Source: an uncultured Pelagibacteraceae bacterium
GTDB lineage: Bacteria; Pseudomonadota; Alphaproteobacteria; Pelagibacterales; Pelagibacteraceae
NCBI GenBank assembly: GCA_902578935.1
Contig: CACHEU010000001.1
Coordinates: 124,001 to 188,000 of the forward strand
Length of the DNA stretch: 64,000 nucleotides
Direction of reading: 5' to 3'
In this document: positions 43,819-52,464 of the stretch, in pieces
Numbering within the stretch: the first letter of the stretch is position 1
Layout: the number at the start of each line of letters is the position of its first letter
Notes under the pieces: generated by a model
The model's database searches: none
Told to the model about the DNA's origin: nothing
Seen by the model: the letters and a program-made list of their open reading frames with translations, nothing else
Made by a program: the position numbers and the translations under genes

Positions 43819-44475
43819 CTATTTAGCAGACTCTATAATTTTTTTGATGTTTTGACCAGCGTCACCACTTTCATAGATAGGTCTGCCTATGACGGCGAAG
43901 GCTTTGTTGTCATTTTTTGAGATTTTACAAAACTCTGAGTAACTCATGACCCTTTTTTGATCATGTTTTTTATCCTCAATCCCCCGTATTCCAGGACAAA
44001 AGATTTTTAGGTCTTTAGACAAAGATCTTACTAATCCATACTCTTGTGCTGAAGCAATTACACCACTGAGCTCTGATTTGATAGCTAAATTGGCTAAAAG
44101 TTTAACCTGATCTTTCGATGAAGATTGCGAAGTTAATACAGTGACACCTAGCAATTCTAACTGACCAGAAGATTCTTGGGCTGCTTTAAGCATATCGTAA
44201 TCTCCACTGGTATGAACTGTTAAATATTTCACAGTTTTTAATGATGTAATACTAGCTACAGTTTTTTTGACTGTATTGGGAATATCCAGAATTTTCAAAT
44301 CAAGAAAAATTTCTAGTCCAAAATCTGAAAGTTTTTTTAAACCTTCTTTCCCACAAATTGCAAATAATTCATTAGTAATTTTAAGCCCAGCGGCATCATT
44401 TTTTACACTGCTAGCAACATCCAGGGCCTTATCAAAATTTGAAAAATCTAAAGCAACAAAGATATTTTTTTTCAA
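43819..44475 (-). CDS. pyrF: Orotidine 5'-phosphate decarboxylase
   Basis: A 218-residue TIM-barrel enzyme giving UMP in pyrimidine synthesis. The catalytic D-x-K-x-x-D tetrad is in IFLDLKILDIPNTV; the usual His in this motif is Leu. The substrate Lys is in AGLKITNELF, and the C-terminal phosphate site is FAVIGRPIYESGD. Lies between ihfB and trpB with 21 bp to trpB; many alphaproteobacteria have trpF in this gap. Overlaps ihfB by 4 bp. Confidence 0.93.
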   Translation of the reverse strand: MKKNIFVALDFSNFDKALDVASSVKNDAAGLKITNELFAICGKEGLKKLSDFGLEIFLDLKILDIPNTVKKTVASITSLKTVKYLTVHTSGDYDMLKAAQESSGQLELLGVTVLTSQSSSKDQVKLLANLAIKSELSGVIASAQEYGLVRSLSKDLKIFCPGIRGIEDKKHDQKRVMSYSEFCKISKNDNKAFAVIGRPIYESGDAGQNIKKIIESAK

Positions 44476-44768
44476 TTCATTGCCTCTTTTTCATTAACTT
44501 TTTTTTTCAGTTTATTTGCCATTTTAAAACTAATGGATATTTTTTCTGGAGTATGAATTTTTTCCCCAGTACGTGGGTTTCTGTTTATTTTTTTTTTTAA
44601 TTTTTTTACAGAAAATCTTCCAAAATGTCTAAACTCAGTGCTCTTGTTATTTTTTATTCCCTCAACAATAGTCTCTAATAGTATGGACACTATTTTTTCT
44701 AGATCAGATTTTTTTAATTTTCGTTGAATTTTTTCGGATAATTTTGAGATTAACTCAGATCTCACCAT
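44472..44768 (-). CDS. ihfB: Integration host factor beta / HU-family DNA-binding protein
   Basis: A 98-residue IHF/HU-family protein. Opening MVRSELISKLSEKIQRKLKKSDLEKIV and the signature GRFSVKKLKKKINRNPRTGEKIHTPEKISISFKMANKLK, including the RNPRTG turn of the DNA-intercalating arm, fit IHF beta. Location after rpsA is the standard place for ihfB. It bends DNA and shapes nucleoid structure and promoters. Very Lys-rich. Overlaps pyrF by 4 bp and follows rpsA by 6 bp. Confidence 0.92.
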   Translation of the reverse strand: MVRSELISKLSEKIQRKLKKSDLEKIVSILLETIVEGIKNNKSTEFRHFGRFSVKKLKKKINRNPRTGEKIHTPEKISISFKMANKLKKKVNEKEAMN

Positions 44769-44774
44769 ATAAAA

Positions 44775-46535
44775 CTATTTTTTGTCCTCTTTTTTCTTCC
44801 CCTTTTTCTTTGAACCGAATGCTTTACCAAGTATATCTCCTAGAATTTGACCAGAACTTGTACCGCCTTTACCATATTTCTTTATAGCAATTTTCTCATT
44901 CTCTATTTCTAATGCTTTTATTGACAAGGACACTTTCCTCTTCTCTCTTTCCAAGCCGACTATCATGCAGTCAACCTTGTTTCCTTTATTAAACACTTCT
45001 GGTCTACAGTTTTCAATTTCTTTAGCAAGTTCGGCTTTTCTTATAGTAAAAAGAGAGTTTTCGTCTTGACCAACTGAAACTTTTATTCCATTTTTTAAAA
45101 CCTCTTTGACTGTCGCGGTTATAGTATCCCCGTTATTTTTACTTTCAAAATAGTCAAACGGATCCTTTTCTAATTGTCTTACACCAAGTCTAATCTTTTC
45201 TTTTTCTTTGTCAAATTCAAGTATTTTTGCTTTTACAGAGTCATTTTTTTTGAATTTATTTAAATTTTTTTCTGATTCATTCCAAGAAAGATCTTTGTGA
45301 TGTATCATTCCAACAAGATCAGAGTTTCCCAGTGAAACAAACAAACCAAAATCTGCAATATTAACAACTTTTGTATCTATAACTGAGCCTACAGGAGTTT
45401 TTTTCAAAAAAGCATTCCACGGATTTTCTAAAGTCTGCTTATAGCTTAGTGAGATCCTCTTTTTCTCGGGATCCATCTCGATTATTTTTATATTAATTTC
45501 TTGAGATGGAGAAAGTACTTTGCTCGGTTGTATAGTTTTTTTTGTCCAAGAAAGCTCTGACTGGTGTACCAACCCTTCCAGACCTTCTTCTGGCTCATTG
45601 GTTTTTGGATTTTTTAGTCTTATAAAACAGCCATACTCAACACACTTGGTGACCACGCCCTTATAAATATTGTTTATCTTAAATTTTTTCTCTAAATTTT
45701 CATAAGGATCAGTATGCATTTGTTTAATACCACAGCTGATTCTTTTTGTTTCTTTGTCTATTTTAATTATTTTGACTTTTATAGTTTGACCTATTGATAA
45801 AAGGTCAGAGGTTTTTTTTACTCTTGAATACGAAAGATCTGTAACGTGTAGTAATGCATCCGCTCCATTTAAATCTAAAAAAGCTCCCCAGTCCAGAATA
45901 GCCTTAACTTGTGCTTCGACAATATCCCCTTCTTTTATTTTTGATAATATCTTTTTTAGATCTTCGTTTTTACTTTTTTCTAAAATAGCTCTTCTTGATA
46001 CAACAATATTCCCCCTTACTTTGTCCAGCTTGACGCACAAAAATTTTAGAGGAACATTCATTAAGTGATCAAAATTTCTAAGAGGTTTCGTGTCAATTTG
46101 TGATCCTGGCAAAAAACAAAGACAAGAGTCTATATTTACGACCATACCGCCTTTCACTTTATTTGTGATCATACCTTCGACCTCTTCTTGGTTTTGAAAG
46201 GCTTTTTCCATTTTTTTCCACGAACCCATTCTTCTGGCACGCTCACGACTGACAATTATCTCACCCTTGTAGGTTTCAATTCTTTCCAGATAGACATCTA
46301 TTTTCGAACCTATTTTTAAAGCTTCAAGTTCTTTAGATATTTTAAACTCTTCAATGGGAATTATGCCTTCGCTCTTAGCTTTTAAGTCGACAAAAACATG
46401 TTTTTTTCCTATTTCACTTACAGTAGCTTTGATGATGCTACCTTCTTTTAGATCTCTCTTTTTAAAATCTTCTTCTAAAAGGCTTTCAAATTCTTTTTTA
46501 CTTTCTTTTTTAACAACTTCTGTTTTAACTTCCAT
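44775..46535 (-). CDS. rpsA: 30S ribosomal protein S1
   Basis: A 586-residue protein with six S1 OB-fold repeats: for example GSIIKATVSEIGKKHVFVDLKAKSEGIIPIEEF (first), GDIVEAQVKAILDWGAFLDLNGADALLHVTDLS (third), IYKGVVTKCVEYGCFIRL (fourth), and the later VIDTKVVNIADFGLFVSLGNSDLVGMIHHKDLSW. It helps bind mRNA to the 30S subunit, especially for messages with weak Shine-Dalgarno sites, which are common here. The track starts at a TTG at 46562; the ATG at 46535 gives a normal N terminus (MEVKTEVVKK) and only an 11-bp overlap with cmk. The Lys-rich tail ends KKGKKKEDKK. Confidence 0.96.
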   Translation of the reverse strand: MEVKTEVVKKESKKEFESLLEEDFKKRDLKEGSIIKATVSEIGKKHVFVDLKAKSEGIIPIEEFKISKELEALKIGSKIDVYLERIETYKGEIIVSRERARRMGSWKKMEKAFQNQEEVEGMITNKVKGGMVVNIDSCLCFLPGSQIDTKPLRNFDHLMNVPLKFLCVKLDKVRGNIVVSRRAILEKSKNEDLKKILSKIKEGDIVEAQVKAILDWGAFLDLNGADALLHVTDLSYSRVKKTSDLLSIGQTIKVKIIKIDKETKRISCGIKQMHTDPYENLEKKFKINNIYKGVVTKCVEYGCFIRLKNPKTNEPEEGLEGLVHQSELSWTKKTIQPSKVLSPSQEINIKIIEMDPEKKRISLSYKQTLENPWNAFLKKTPVGSVIDTKVVNIADFGLFVSLGNSDLVGMIHHKDLSWNESEKNLNKFKKNDSVKAKILEFDKEKEKIRLGVRQLEKDPFDYFESKNNGDTITATVKEVLKNGIKVSVGQDENSLFTIRKAELAKEIENCRPEVFNKGNKVDCMIVGLEREKRKVSLSIKALEIENEKIAIKKYGKGGTSSGQILGDILGKAFGSKKKGKKKEDKK

Positions 46536-47196
46536 ATTTGCTTTTAATCTTTCTTTCCACAACCTCTGACATTTTTTTCATCATCTGAGGTATTTTCCTT
46601 AATTTTCCGGTGTCCACAATTACCGCATCATGGCTTTTTAGTAAAGGACTGTTTTTTCGAGAGACGTCTCTAAAATTACGTATTTGCAGTTGTTTTTTAA
46701 CAGCTTGTAATTTAATTTTTTTATTTTTTTTCCTTAACTCTTTAAACCTTCTTTTAGCAGCAGTATCCAAGTCACATTTGAAAAAGAATTTAATATCTGC
46801 TTTTGGCAAAATTACTGTTCCAATGTCTCTTCCTTCAATACATGTTTTGTTAAATTTCTTAGAAAAATTTTTTTGAAATGATTTTAATACAAGTCTAATT
46901 TTCTTTTCTTTAGCGATTATTGATGTGTGTTCAGAAATTTTTGTAGAATGTAAATTCATACTATTTAATTTTTTTAAATTTAATTTTCTAAATTTTTTTT
47001 TTAAAAAAGCTATTTTATTTTTTGGTTTATGCTTCAGTATTAGGTAGCTTGCAAATCGATATAATAATCCTGATGAAAGAAATTTTAGGCCATATTTCTT
47101 AGAAATTTTCTTTGCGCCCGTTGTTTTTCCGCTAGCTGCCGAACCATCAGCGGCAATTACTAGTTTATGATGCTTTTTTAATTTCAAATTTTCCAC
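46525..47196 (-). CDS. cmk: Cytidylate kinase
   Basis: A 223-residue CMP/dCMP kinase. The P-loop is LVIAADGSAASGKTTGAKKISKKYGLKFLSSGLLYRFASY, with AADGSAASGKTT in place of the usual IDGPAGSGKST; CIEGRDIGTVILPKADIKFFF and LQIRNFRDVSRKNSPLLKSHDAVIVDT are the CMP-binding and lid segments. It sits between aroA and rpsA, the usual place. Start choice is open: GTG at 47196, or TTG at 47187, which has AGGTGG about seven bases upstream. Overlaps aroA by about 32 or 23 bp accordingly. Confidence 0.92.
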   Translation of the reverse strand: MENLKLKKHHKLVIAADGSAASGKTTGAKKISKKYGLKFLSSGLLYRFASYLILKHKPKNKIAFLKKKFRKLNLKKLNSMNLHSTKISEHTSIIAKEKKIRLVLKSFQKNFSKKFNKTCIEGRDIGTVILPKADIKFFFKCDLDTAAKRRFKELRKKNKKIKLQAVKKQLQIRNFRDVSRKNSPLLKSHDAVIVDTGKLRKIPQMMKKMSEVVERKIKSKYGS

Positions 47197-48523
47197 CTAA
47201 TGCTTTTATAGTTTTTAAGAAAGAAGGCGATGAAGTATTAACAGTTTCAAAGCCTCTTATGTGAACCGGGCAAGATGTGACAAGCGATAGAACAGCAGAG
47301 CTCATACAGATTCTGTGATCACCTAGGCTTGAAACTTTAATTGATTTCCTTTTTATCTTATTTGTTCCAAAAATTTTCATTTGATCTCTGGTTAATTTAC
47401 ATTTTATCCCAATTTGGTTCAGTATTTTTTTTATCTCATAAGCTCTAGAACTTTCCTTGTTAGAAAGGTCTGAAATTCCTTTAAATACATGAACACCAGG
47501 AGTGAGGGCTGCAATTATGAATGAAATCGGATATTCGTCCGGCATCGAAGGATATATTTTGGCGCTTGCCCTAATCGGTTTAAGTTTGCTACTTTTGATG
47601 CAAATGTCTCCCACAAGTTCGTTTGTGTTATTTCTTCTTACCTTCTCGTATATTATTTTGGCTCCATGCATTTTCATTAGCCGATAAAATCCTGTTCGTT
47701 TTGGATTCAGTCCAACATTTTTTATTTTTAGGTAGCTATTTGGAGTAAGCATTGTTATTGCCGCAAGAAAAGCTGCTGACGACGGATCTCCAAACACTGA
47801 TAGTTTTAGACATTCCAGATGACCTTTGCCAGAAATTTTTATGATACTTTTGTTTTTTTCCTTTCTAATTTTTAAGATATTAGAATTTTTTAACAAAATA
47901 TTTTCAGTATGATCACGACTTTCAAAATTTTTATTTTCCACTACAGTTGATTGTCCATAAGCATTTGTAGAGGCCAATATTGCAGCAGACTTTAATTGGC
48001 TACTAACTCCCGTTTTATAAACAATACCTGTTGGTATAGCAGAGGAAATCATTTTTAAGGGTAGGTTGAATTTATTCTTTGGATGAAATTGCGCACCAAA
48101 CTCATTCATTATTTTTATTAATTTTATCATGTTTCTTTTATTTAATGATTTATCACCTTTTATTCTTACCTCTATGCTAGGTGTAGTTGATAAAATTCCA
48201 ATCAACAATCTTGCGCAAGTTCCAGAATTTCCACAATTTAATAGACTATTTTTTTTTATATATAACGACCCTAGACCCTTACCGTAAATAAGATAATTTT
48301 TTTTTCCAGATTTTTTTATCTTTACACCTAATTTTTTTAGACAATCAATTGTAGAAAATAGGTCTTCAGATTCGAGAACGTTCTTAACTTCTGAAATACC
48401 ATGACTTATAGATCCAATCAAAAAAGATCTTATAGAGACTGATTTGTCCGGATCAACATTTGTAACTTTTTTAAATCTTTTAATTTTATTTTTGAATAAT
48501 ACAGAGTAACTTCTCTTTGGCAT
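47165..48523 (-). CDS. aroA: 3-phosphoshikimate 1-carboxyvinyltransferase (EPSP synthase)
   Basis: A 452-residue shikimate-pathway enzyme joining PEP to shikimate-3-phosphate. Visible motifs: DPDKSVSIRSFLIGS (substrate Lys/Ser/Arg), LNCGNSGTCARLLIGIL (PEP site), VSSQLKSAAILAS, and LGDHRICMSSAVLSLV near the end (usually DHRIAM). It heads the aroA-cmk-rpsA-ihfB-pyrF-trpB-trpA-accD-folC run, and follows lptB by 6 bp. The order and overlaps suggest one long reverse-strand transcript. Very Lys-rich compared with most EPSP synthases. Confidence 0.93.
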   Translation of the reverse strand: MPKRSYSVLFKNKIKRFKKVTNVDPDKSVSIRSFLIGSISHGISEVKNVLESEDLFSTIDCLKKLGVKIKKSGKKNYLIYGKGLGSLYIKKNSLLNCGNSGTCARLLIGILSTTPSIEVRIKGDKSLNKRNMIKLIKIMNEFGAQFHPKNKFNLPLKMISSAIPTGIVYKTGVSSQLKSAAILASTNAYGQSTVVENKNFESRDHTENILLKNSNILKIRKEKNKSIIKISGKGHLECLKLSVFGDPSSAAFLAAITMLTPNSYLKIKNVGLNPKRTGFYRLMKMHGAKIIYEKVRRNNTNELVGDICIKSSKLKPIRASAKIYPSMPDEYPISFIIAALTPGVHVFKGISDLSNKESSRAYEIKKILNQIGIKCKLTRDQMKIFGTNKIKRKSIKVSSLGDHRICMSSAVLSLVTSCPVHIRGFETVNTSSPSFLKTIKALGGKFEIKKAS

Positions 48524-48529
48524 ATTTAC

Positions 48530-49285
48530 TTAATTTTCAAAAGAACCAAAGTATAACTCTCTAGCTTTGTTGGATTTTAATATTTCTTTAGGTTTTCCAG
48601 ATGCAATTATGGTTTGCTCACCTATGACATAGGCTCTATCTACAATTTCAAAAAGGTTTTGAACCTGGTGATCTGTAATGATAACTCCACATCCATAAGA
48701 TTGTAATTTTAAAATATAATTTTGAATATCCTGAACAATGATAGGGTCTAAAGCGGCCATTGGTTCGTCCAACAAAATAACCTTAGGGTTGTTTATTAAG
48801 GTTCTGGCTATTTGCAATCTTCGCACCTCTCCCCCGGATAAAGAATTTGCGTTTATATTTCTCAAGTGCTGTAGATTAAATTCTGTCAAAAGTTTTTCTA
48901 CCATAAGTCTTTGTTTTTCATTTTCTTTGATTGAAATCTGACAGACTCCAAGAAGATTATCGTAGACGCTCATATTAAAAACACTTCTGTACTGGCTTAG
49001 ATAAGCAATACCAAGCTTAGCTCTTTGGTGAATAGGTTTATAAGTTATTTCTTTTTGATTTAAAAAGATGCTTCCAGCATCTACTTTGTGTTGACCTATA
49101 ACAACTCCGTAAAGCGTAGACTTTCCCGAACCATTGGGGCCAATAAGGCCAACAATTTCTCCTGGATATAAATCTAAATTGATTTTTTTTAATATGGGTC
49201 TTCCATCAAAAGATTTGCTTACACTCTTAACTTGTAATGCAGGTTTATTTTTTTTAAACTTAATAATTCTAAAACTTTTTTTCAT
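48530..49285 (-). CDS. lptB: LPS export ABC transporter ATP-binding protein LptB
   Basis: A 251-residue ABC ATPase. Walker A GLIGPNGSGKSTLYGVV, then AYLSQYRSVFNMSVYDNLLG, signature LSGGEVRRLQIARTL, Walker B KVILLDEPMAALDPI and the switch His in ITDHQVQNL are the LptB pattern. It powers LptBFG extraction of lipopolysaccharide from the inner membrane. The preceding gene is LptC, with no base between stop and start. LptF/G are not in the window. A missing neighbouring lptA is notable. Confidence 0.93.
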   Translation of the reverse strand: MKKSFRIIKFKKNKPALQVKSVSKSFDGRPILKKINLDLYPGEIVGLIGPNGSGKSTLYGVVIGQHKVDAGSIFLNQKEITYKPIHQRAKLGIAYLSQYRSVFNMSVYDNLLGVCQISIKENEKQRLMVEKLLTEFNLQHLRNINANSLSGGEVRRLQIARTLINNPKVILLDEPMAALDPIIVQDIQNYILKLQSYGCGVIITDHQVQNLFEIVDRAYVIGEQTIIASGKPKEILKSNKARELYFGSFEN

Positions 49286-49885
49286 CTAATAATTAACTCT
49301 TATATTTACTTTATCTTCATTGTACATAGAAATTCTTAATTTTTTTTCAGTCAAGTCAAAATTCATCTTATCTGCCCTTAAATCTCCTTCCAAACCTTCC
49401 GCAACAACATTTCCTTGCACGAACAGATAATTTTTCGAATTAACAAAATCTGCTTTTTCCGCAAACAATCTGCTTTCTAAATAATACATTTTCACATTTT
49501 GTTCAAATGACATGTCGTTGGTAATGTTATCGTAAACACCAAAATCACTTATAACCCTTAAAACAGTTCCATCTTTAAAAAAGAATTTACACACGATATT
49601 TCTCATATCAATTATATTTGGCGCGTCGTTCTCAAATTCAGCATAGTCAGAATTAATTATAAATTTGTTTCCACTTGCATCAACCCCCTCATATTGAATA
49701 TTTTCGAACGTACTCTTATCTCCAATCTCTTCATTTGTTTTTGCTACTTTTTCCTTTTCAGTTTTTTTTACAGTTTTTTGCTTATCTGTGTAGAAGTAAG
49801 TAAAAAAAATTATCAAAATTCCCAATAAAAAAAGTATTGTTTGAGACAACATTTTTTTATTTAATTTAAGTTTATTTGATGCCAT
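49286..49885 (-). CDS. lptC: LPS export system protein LptC
   Basis: A 199-residue bitopic protein with one N-terminal helix (SQTILFLLGILIIFFTYFY), then a beta-jellyroll of the LptC/LptA type: YEGVDASGNKFIINSDYAEFEND, ISDFGVYDNITNDMSFEQNVKMYYLESRLFAEKADFVNSKNYLFVQGNV, RADKMNFDLTEKKLRISM. It takes LPS from LptBFG and hands it to LptA. In most proteobacteria lptA lies between lptC and lptB; here lptB follows directly. The C terminus ends after the single jellyroll, so it is not an LptC-LptA fusion. Overlaps kdsD by 14 bp. Confidence 0.85.
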   Translation of the reverse strand: MASNKLKLNKKMLSQTILFLLGILIIFFTYFYTDKQKTVKKTEKEKVAKTNEEIGDKSTFENIQYEGVDASGNKFIINSDYAEFENDAPNIIDMRNIVCKFFFKDGTVLRVISDFGVYDNITNDMSFEQNVKMYYLESRLFAEKADFVNSKNYLFVQGNVVAEGLEGDLRADKMNFDLTEKKLRISMYNEDKVNIRVNY

Positions 49886-50855
49886 ATTTTAAAAGTGCGT
49901 GAATATTTAATATTCCCGTTGGTTTAAATAAAACTTTATTTTTTTTATAGTCACTGTCAGAAGAAACCAATAAATCAGTAATTCTGTATTCGCTCATCAT
50001 AGAGAGTGCCTTTGCAGCTGAGGTACTTTCACTTACATATTTTGGTCTTTTGCTCATCAATACTTGAATTTTATTTTTAGTTGAAAATTTCTTTCTTCCT
50101 CTTCTAATGTCTCCGTCCGTAACAACCCCTACTGCCAATCTATTTTTAACAACTATTCCAACTCCTAAATCTTTTTTAGTAATAATTTTTATTCCTTTTG
50201 AAATATTTGTATTATAGTTTATTAATGGAATTCCGCTTCCTCTTACCATTACATCTTTAACCAATAAAAGAGTTTGTCCTATACTTCCCCCGGGGTGAAA
50301 GATCTTAAATCTTTCTTTAGAAAATTTAAATTTCTGCATTAATGCAGAACATAAAGAATCGCCGAATAACAAAGTAATACTTGTTGATGTTGTTGGAACC
50401 ATCCCGGTTGGATCACTTTCTTTAACTCTAGGCAGTATTATTGGTACATCACTTGCCTTCAAAAGTAAGCTGTCCTTTTTAGATGCTACTCCAATAACTT
50501 TAATATTAAATCTATTAGCATACTTAAGCATATTTGTGAGTTCTACTGTATTTCCTGAGTAAGAAAAAACTAGAAGTATATCTCTTTTGTCTATTTGACC
50601 CAGATCACCATGATTAGCTTCTCCTGGATTTAAATAAAAGGATGGAAACCCAACAGAAGAAAGAGTAGCCGAAACTTTTCTAGCAATTAGTCCACTCTTG
50701 CCAATTCCTGCAACTATAATTTTGCCTTTACAATTTGCCATTACCTCTATTGCTTTGATAAAATTTTTATCAAAAACTTTATTTATTTTTTTCAATTCTG
50801 AAATTTGAACTGCAGTTGATTTTTTTGCTATTTTTATATAATTTTCTTTACTCAT
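49872..50855 (-). CDS. kdsD: Arabinose-5-phosphate isomerase (KdsD/KpsF)
   Basis: A 327-residue enzyme converting ribulose-5-phosphate to arabinose-5-phosphate for KDO synthesis. N-terminal SIS domain: VAGIGKSGLIARKVSATLSSVGFPSFYLNPGEANHGDLGQI and LVFSYSGNTVELTNML, PTTSTSITLLFGDSL. Two CBS domains follow (about 205-327), with VTDGDIRRG. It begins the kdsD-lptC-lptB run for lipopolysaccharide. Two bp after the RNase D-like gene. Confidence 0.93.
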   Translation of the reverse strand: MSKENYIKIAKKSTAVQISELKKINKVFDKNFIKAIEVMANCKGKIIVAGIGKSGLIARKVSATLSSVGFPSFYLNPGEANHGDLGQIDKRDILLVFSYSGNTVELTNMLKYANRFNIKVIGVASKKDSLLLKASDVPIILPRVKESDPTGMVPTTSTSITLLFGDSLCSALMQKFKFSKERFKIFHPGGSIGQTLLLVKDVMVRGSGIPLINYNTNISKGIKIITKKDLGVGIVVKNRLAVGVVTDGDIRRGRKKFSTKNKIQVLMSKRPKYVSESTSAAKALSMMSEYRITDLLVSSDSDYKKNKVLFKPTGILNIHALLKYGIK

Positions 50856-50857
50856 TT

Positions 50858-51484
50858 TTAATGTTCAAACACATCAAATTTGAATCCAGTTTGGTCAAGT
50901 TCTATTCTTGTATCTAGAAAGTTGATACATCTTTTATACAAATCCATTCTTTTTTCTCGAACCAACATTTTTTCTAATTCATTTTTAATTTTATGAAGAT
51001 AAACAACATCATTTGCAGCGTATTCTAATTGTTTATCGGTCATTTCATTAATATCTTTATTCCAGTCGCTACTACCCTGTCTTTTGTCCAAATTTTTATT
51101 ACAAAATTCAAAAACTAAATTTTTTAGTCCGTGCTGATCAGTGTAAGTTCTTACACACTTAGATGCAATTTTGGTATCAAATATATTTTTTATTTTACAT
51201 TTTAGAAAATATTCCAAAGCACTTTTGTCAAATCTTAAAAAATGTCCGATCTTTAAAATTTTTTCATTTTCCAGAACAGAAACTAAATTTGGTGCCTTGT
51301 AACTTTTCCTGTCCGGTTGAATAACATGAACGTCTCCATTTTCAGCACAGATTTGAATTAAGCTTAATTTGTCTCTTTCTGGAATTTGAAGTCCTGTAGC
51401 TTCTGTATCAATAGCCACAGATCCCTTAAATGATTTAGCAATTTCTGAGCTTATGTCGCCTTTTAATCTGTGTATTTTTACCAT
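50858..51484 (-). CDS. Ribonuclease D-like 3'-5' exoribonuclease
   Basis: A 208-residue DEDDy exonuclease of the short alphaproteobacterial type. Exo I AIDTEATGLQIPERDKLSLIQI, Exo II IGHFLRFDKSALEYF and Exo III EYAANDVVYLHKIKNEL (Tyr and Asp) supply the four acidic ligands. There are no HRDC domains, unlike E. coli Rnd, but short homologues process RNA 3' ends. The track starts at 51523, but the ATG at 51484 matches relatives (MVKIHRLKGDIS) and avoids a 25-bp overlap with the divergent neighbour, leaving only 14 bp between the two starts. Confidence 0.88.
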   Translation of the reverse strand: MVKIHRLKGDISSEIAKSFKGSVAIDTEATGLQIPERDKLSLIQICAENGDVHVIQPDRKSYKAPNLVSVLENEKILKIGHFLRFDKSALEYFLKCKIKNIFDTKIASKCVRTYTDQHGLKNLVFEFCNKNLDKRQGSSDWNKDINEMTDKQLEYAANDVVYLHKIKNELEKMLVREKRMDLYKRCINFLDTRIELDQTGFKFDVFEH

Positions 51485-51498
51485 ATTATCTGAATACC

Positions 51499-52443
51499 AT
51501 GAATAATTACCCGATAGCAACAATTCTAGGCGGTGGTGGATTTATAGGCAGGTATCTTGTCAGAAATTTGACCAAGAGGAACTTTAGATGCATTGTTCCG
51601 ACTCGAAATCCCTTTACAAAAGGCTATTTAAAGACTCAAGCGCCTCCAGGAGCTATAGAGATTATTGATTTTAATTCGAAAAATTTTAATGCAATTAAGA
51701 ATGCTATTAACAATTCAGATATAGTTATTAACCTTACAGGAATTTTGTACGAGACTAGAAAGCAAAAATTTAACACTATCCATGCAGATTTGCCAGAAAC
51801 GATAGCAAACCTATGTGCTCAATCTGATGTAAAAAAATTTGTTCATGTAAGTGCGATCGGAGCCAGCAAGGAATCTAAATCAAAATATCAGCAGTCAAAA
51901 TTTTTAGGAGAAGAAAAATCTTTAAATAGCTTTAAAAATACAATCATAATTAGACCAAGCGTTGTTTGTGGTAGTGAAGATAATTTTACCAATTTATTTG
52001 CGAAATTAAGTTTCTCACCCATCATACCTGTTGTTAACATGAATTATAAATTTCAACCTATTTTTGTAAATGATGTTGCAAAAGCTATCTTAAAAGCTAT
52101 TGATGTTAAAAATAATGAAGGAAAAATTTATGAAATTGGAGGAGAAAAAATTATGAGTTTTGGAGATATAGTCAAATTAATCCTAAAAATTATTGGAAAA
52201 AAAAGACTGGTTGTAGAAATGCCAATGACTCTTGCCAAAGTTCAAGGTACACTTTTGAGTTTGTTGCCTATTCCTCCTATTTTGACCAGAGACCAGTGTT
52301 TAATATTATCAGAAAAAGACAATGTAGTTTCAGACAACCATTTAACCCTTCAGGATTTAAACATAAAACCAACAGACGTAGAAAGTGAAATGGAAAAATG
52401 GTTATGGCGCTACCGTTCAGGCGGAGAATTTGCTAAAGTTTAA
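51499..52443 (+). CDS. Complex I NDUFA9-like NAD(P)-dependent epimerase/dehydratase family protein
   Basis: A 314-residue short-chain-dehydrogenase-fold protein with an N-terminal nucleotide site TILGGGGFIGRYLVRNLTKRN, then DIVINLTGILYETRKQKFNTIHADLPETIANLC, VHVSAIGASKESKSKYQQSKFLGE and IIRPSVVCGSEDNFTNLF. The pattern FxxVNxxxPxxIA-type and the catalytic Tyr replaced in part make it the NDUFA9/COQ11-like branch that accompanies complex I and ubiquinone in alphaproteobacteria. Precise role is unsettled. Start is 14 bp from the divergent RNase D-like start. Followed 21 bp later by phoR. Confidence 0.85.
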   Translation: MNNYPIATILGGGGFIGRYLVRNLTKRNFRCIVPTRNPFTKGYLKTQAPPGAIEIIDFNSKNFNAIKNAINNSDIVINLTGILYETRKQKFNTIHADLPETIANLCAQSDVKKFVHVSAIGASKESKSKYQQSKFLGEEKSLNSFKNTIIIRPSVVCGSEDNFTNLFAKLSFSPIIPVVNMNYKFQPIFVNDVAKAILKAIDVKNNEGKIYEIGGEKIMSFGDIVKLILKIIGKKRLVVEMPMTLAKVQGTLLSLLPIPPILTRDQCLILSEKDNVVSDNHLTLQDLNIKPTDVESEMEKWLWRYRSGGEFAKV

Positions 52444-52464
52444 ATTAGCAATTATAATTAACTA

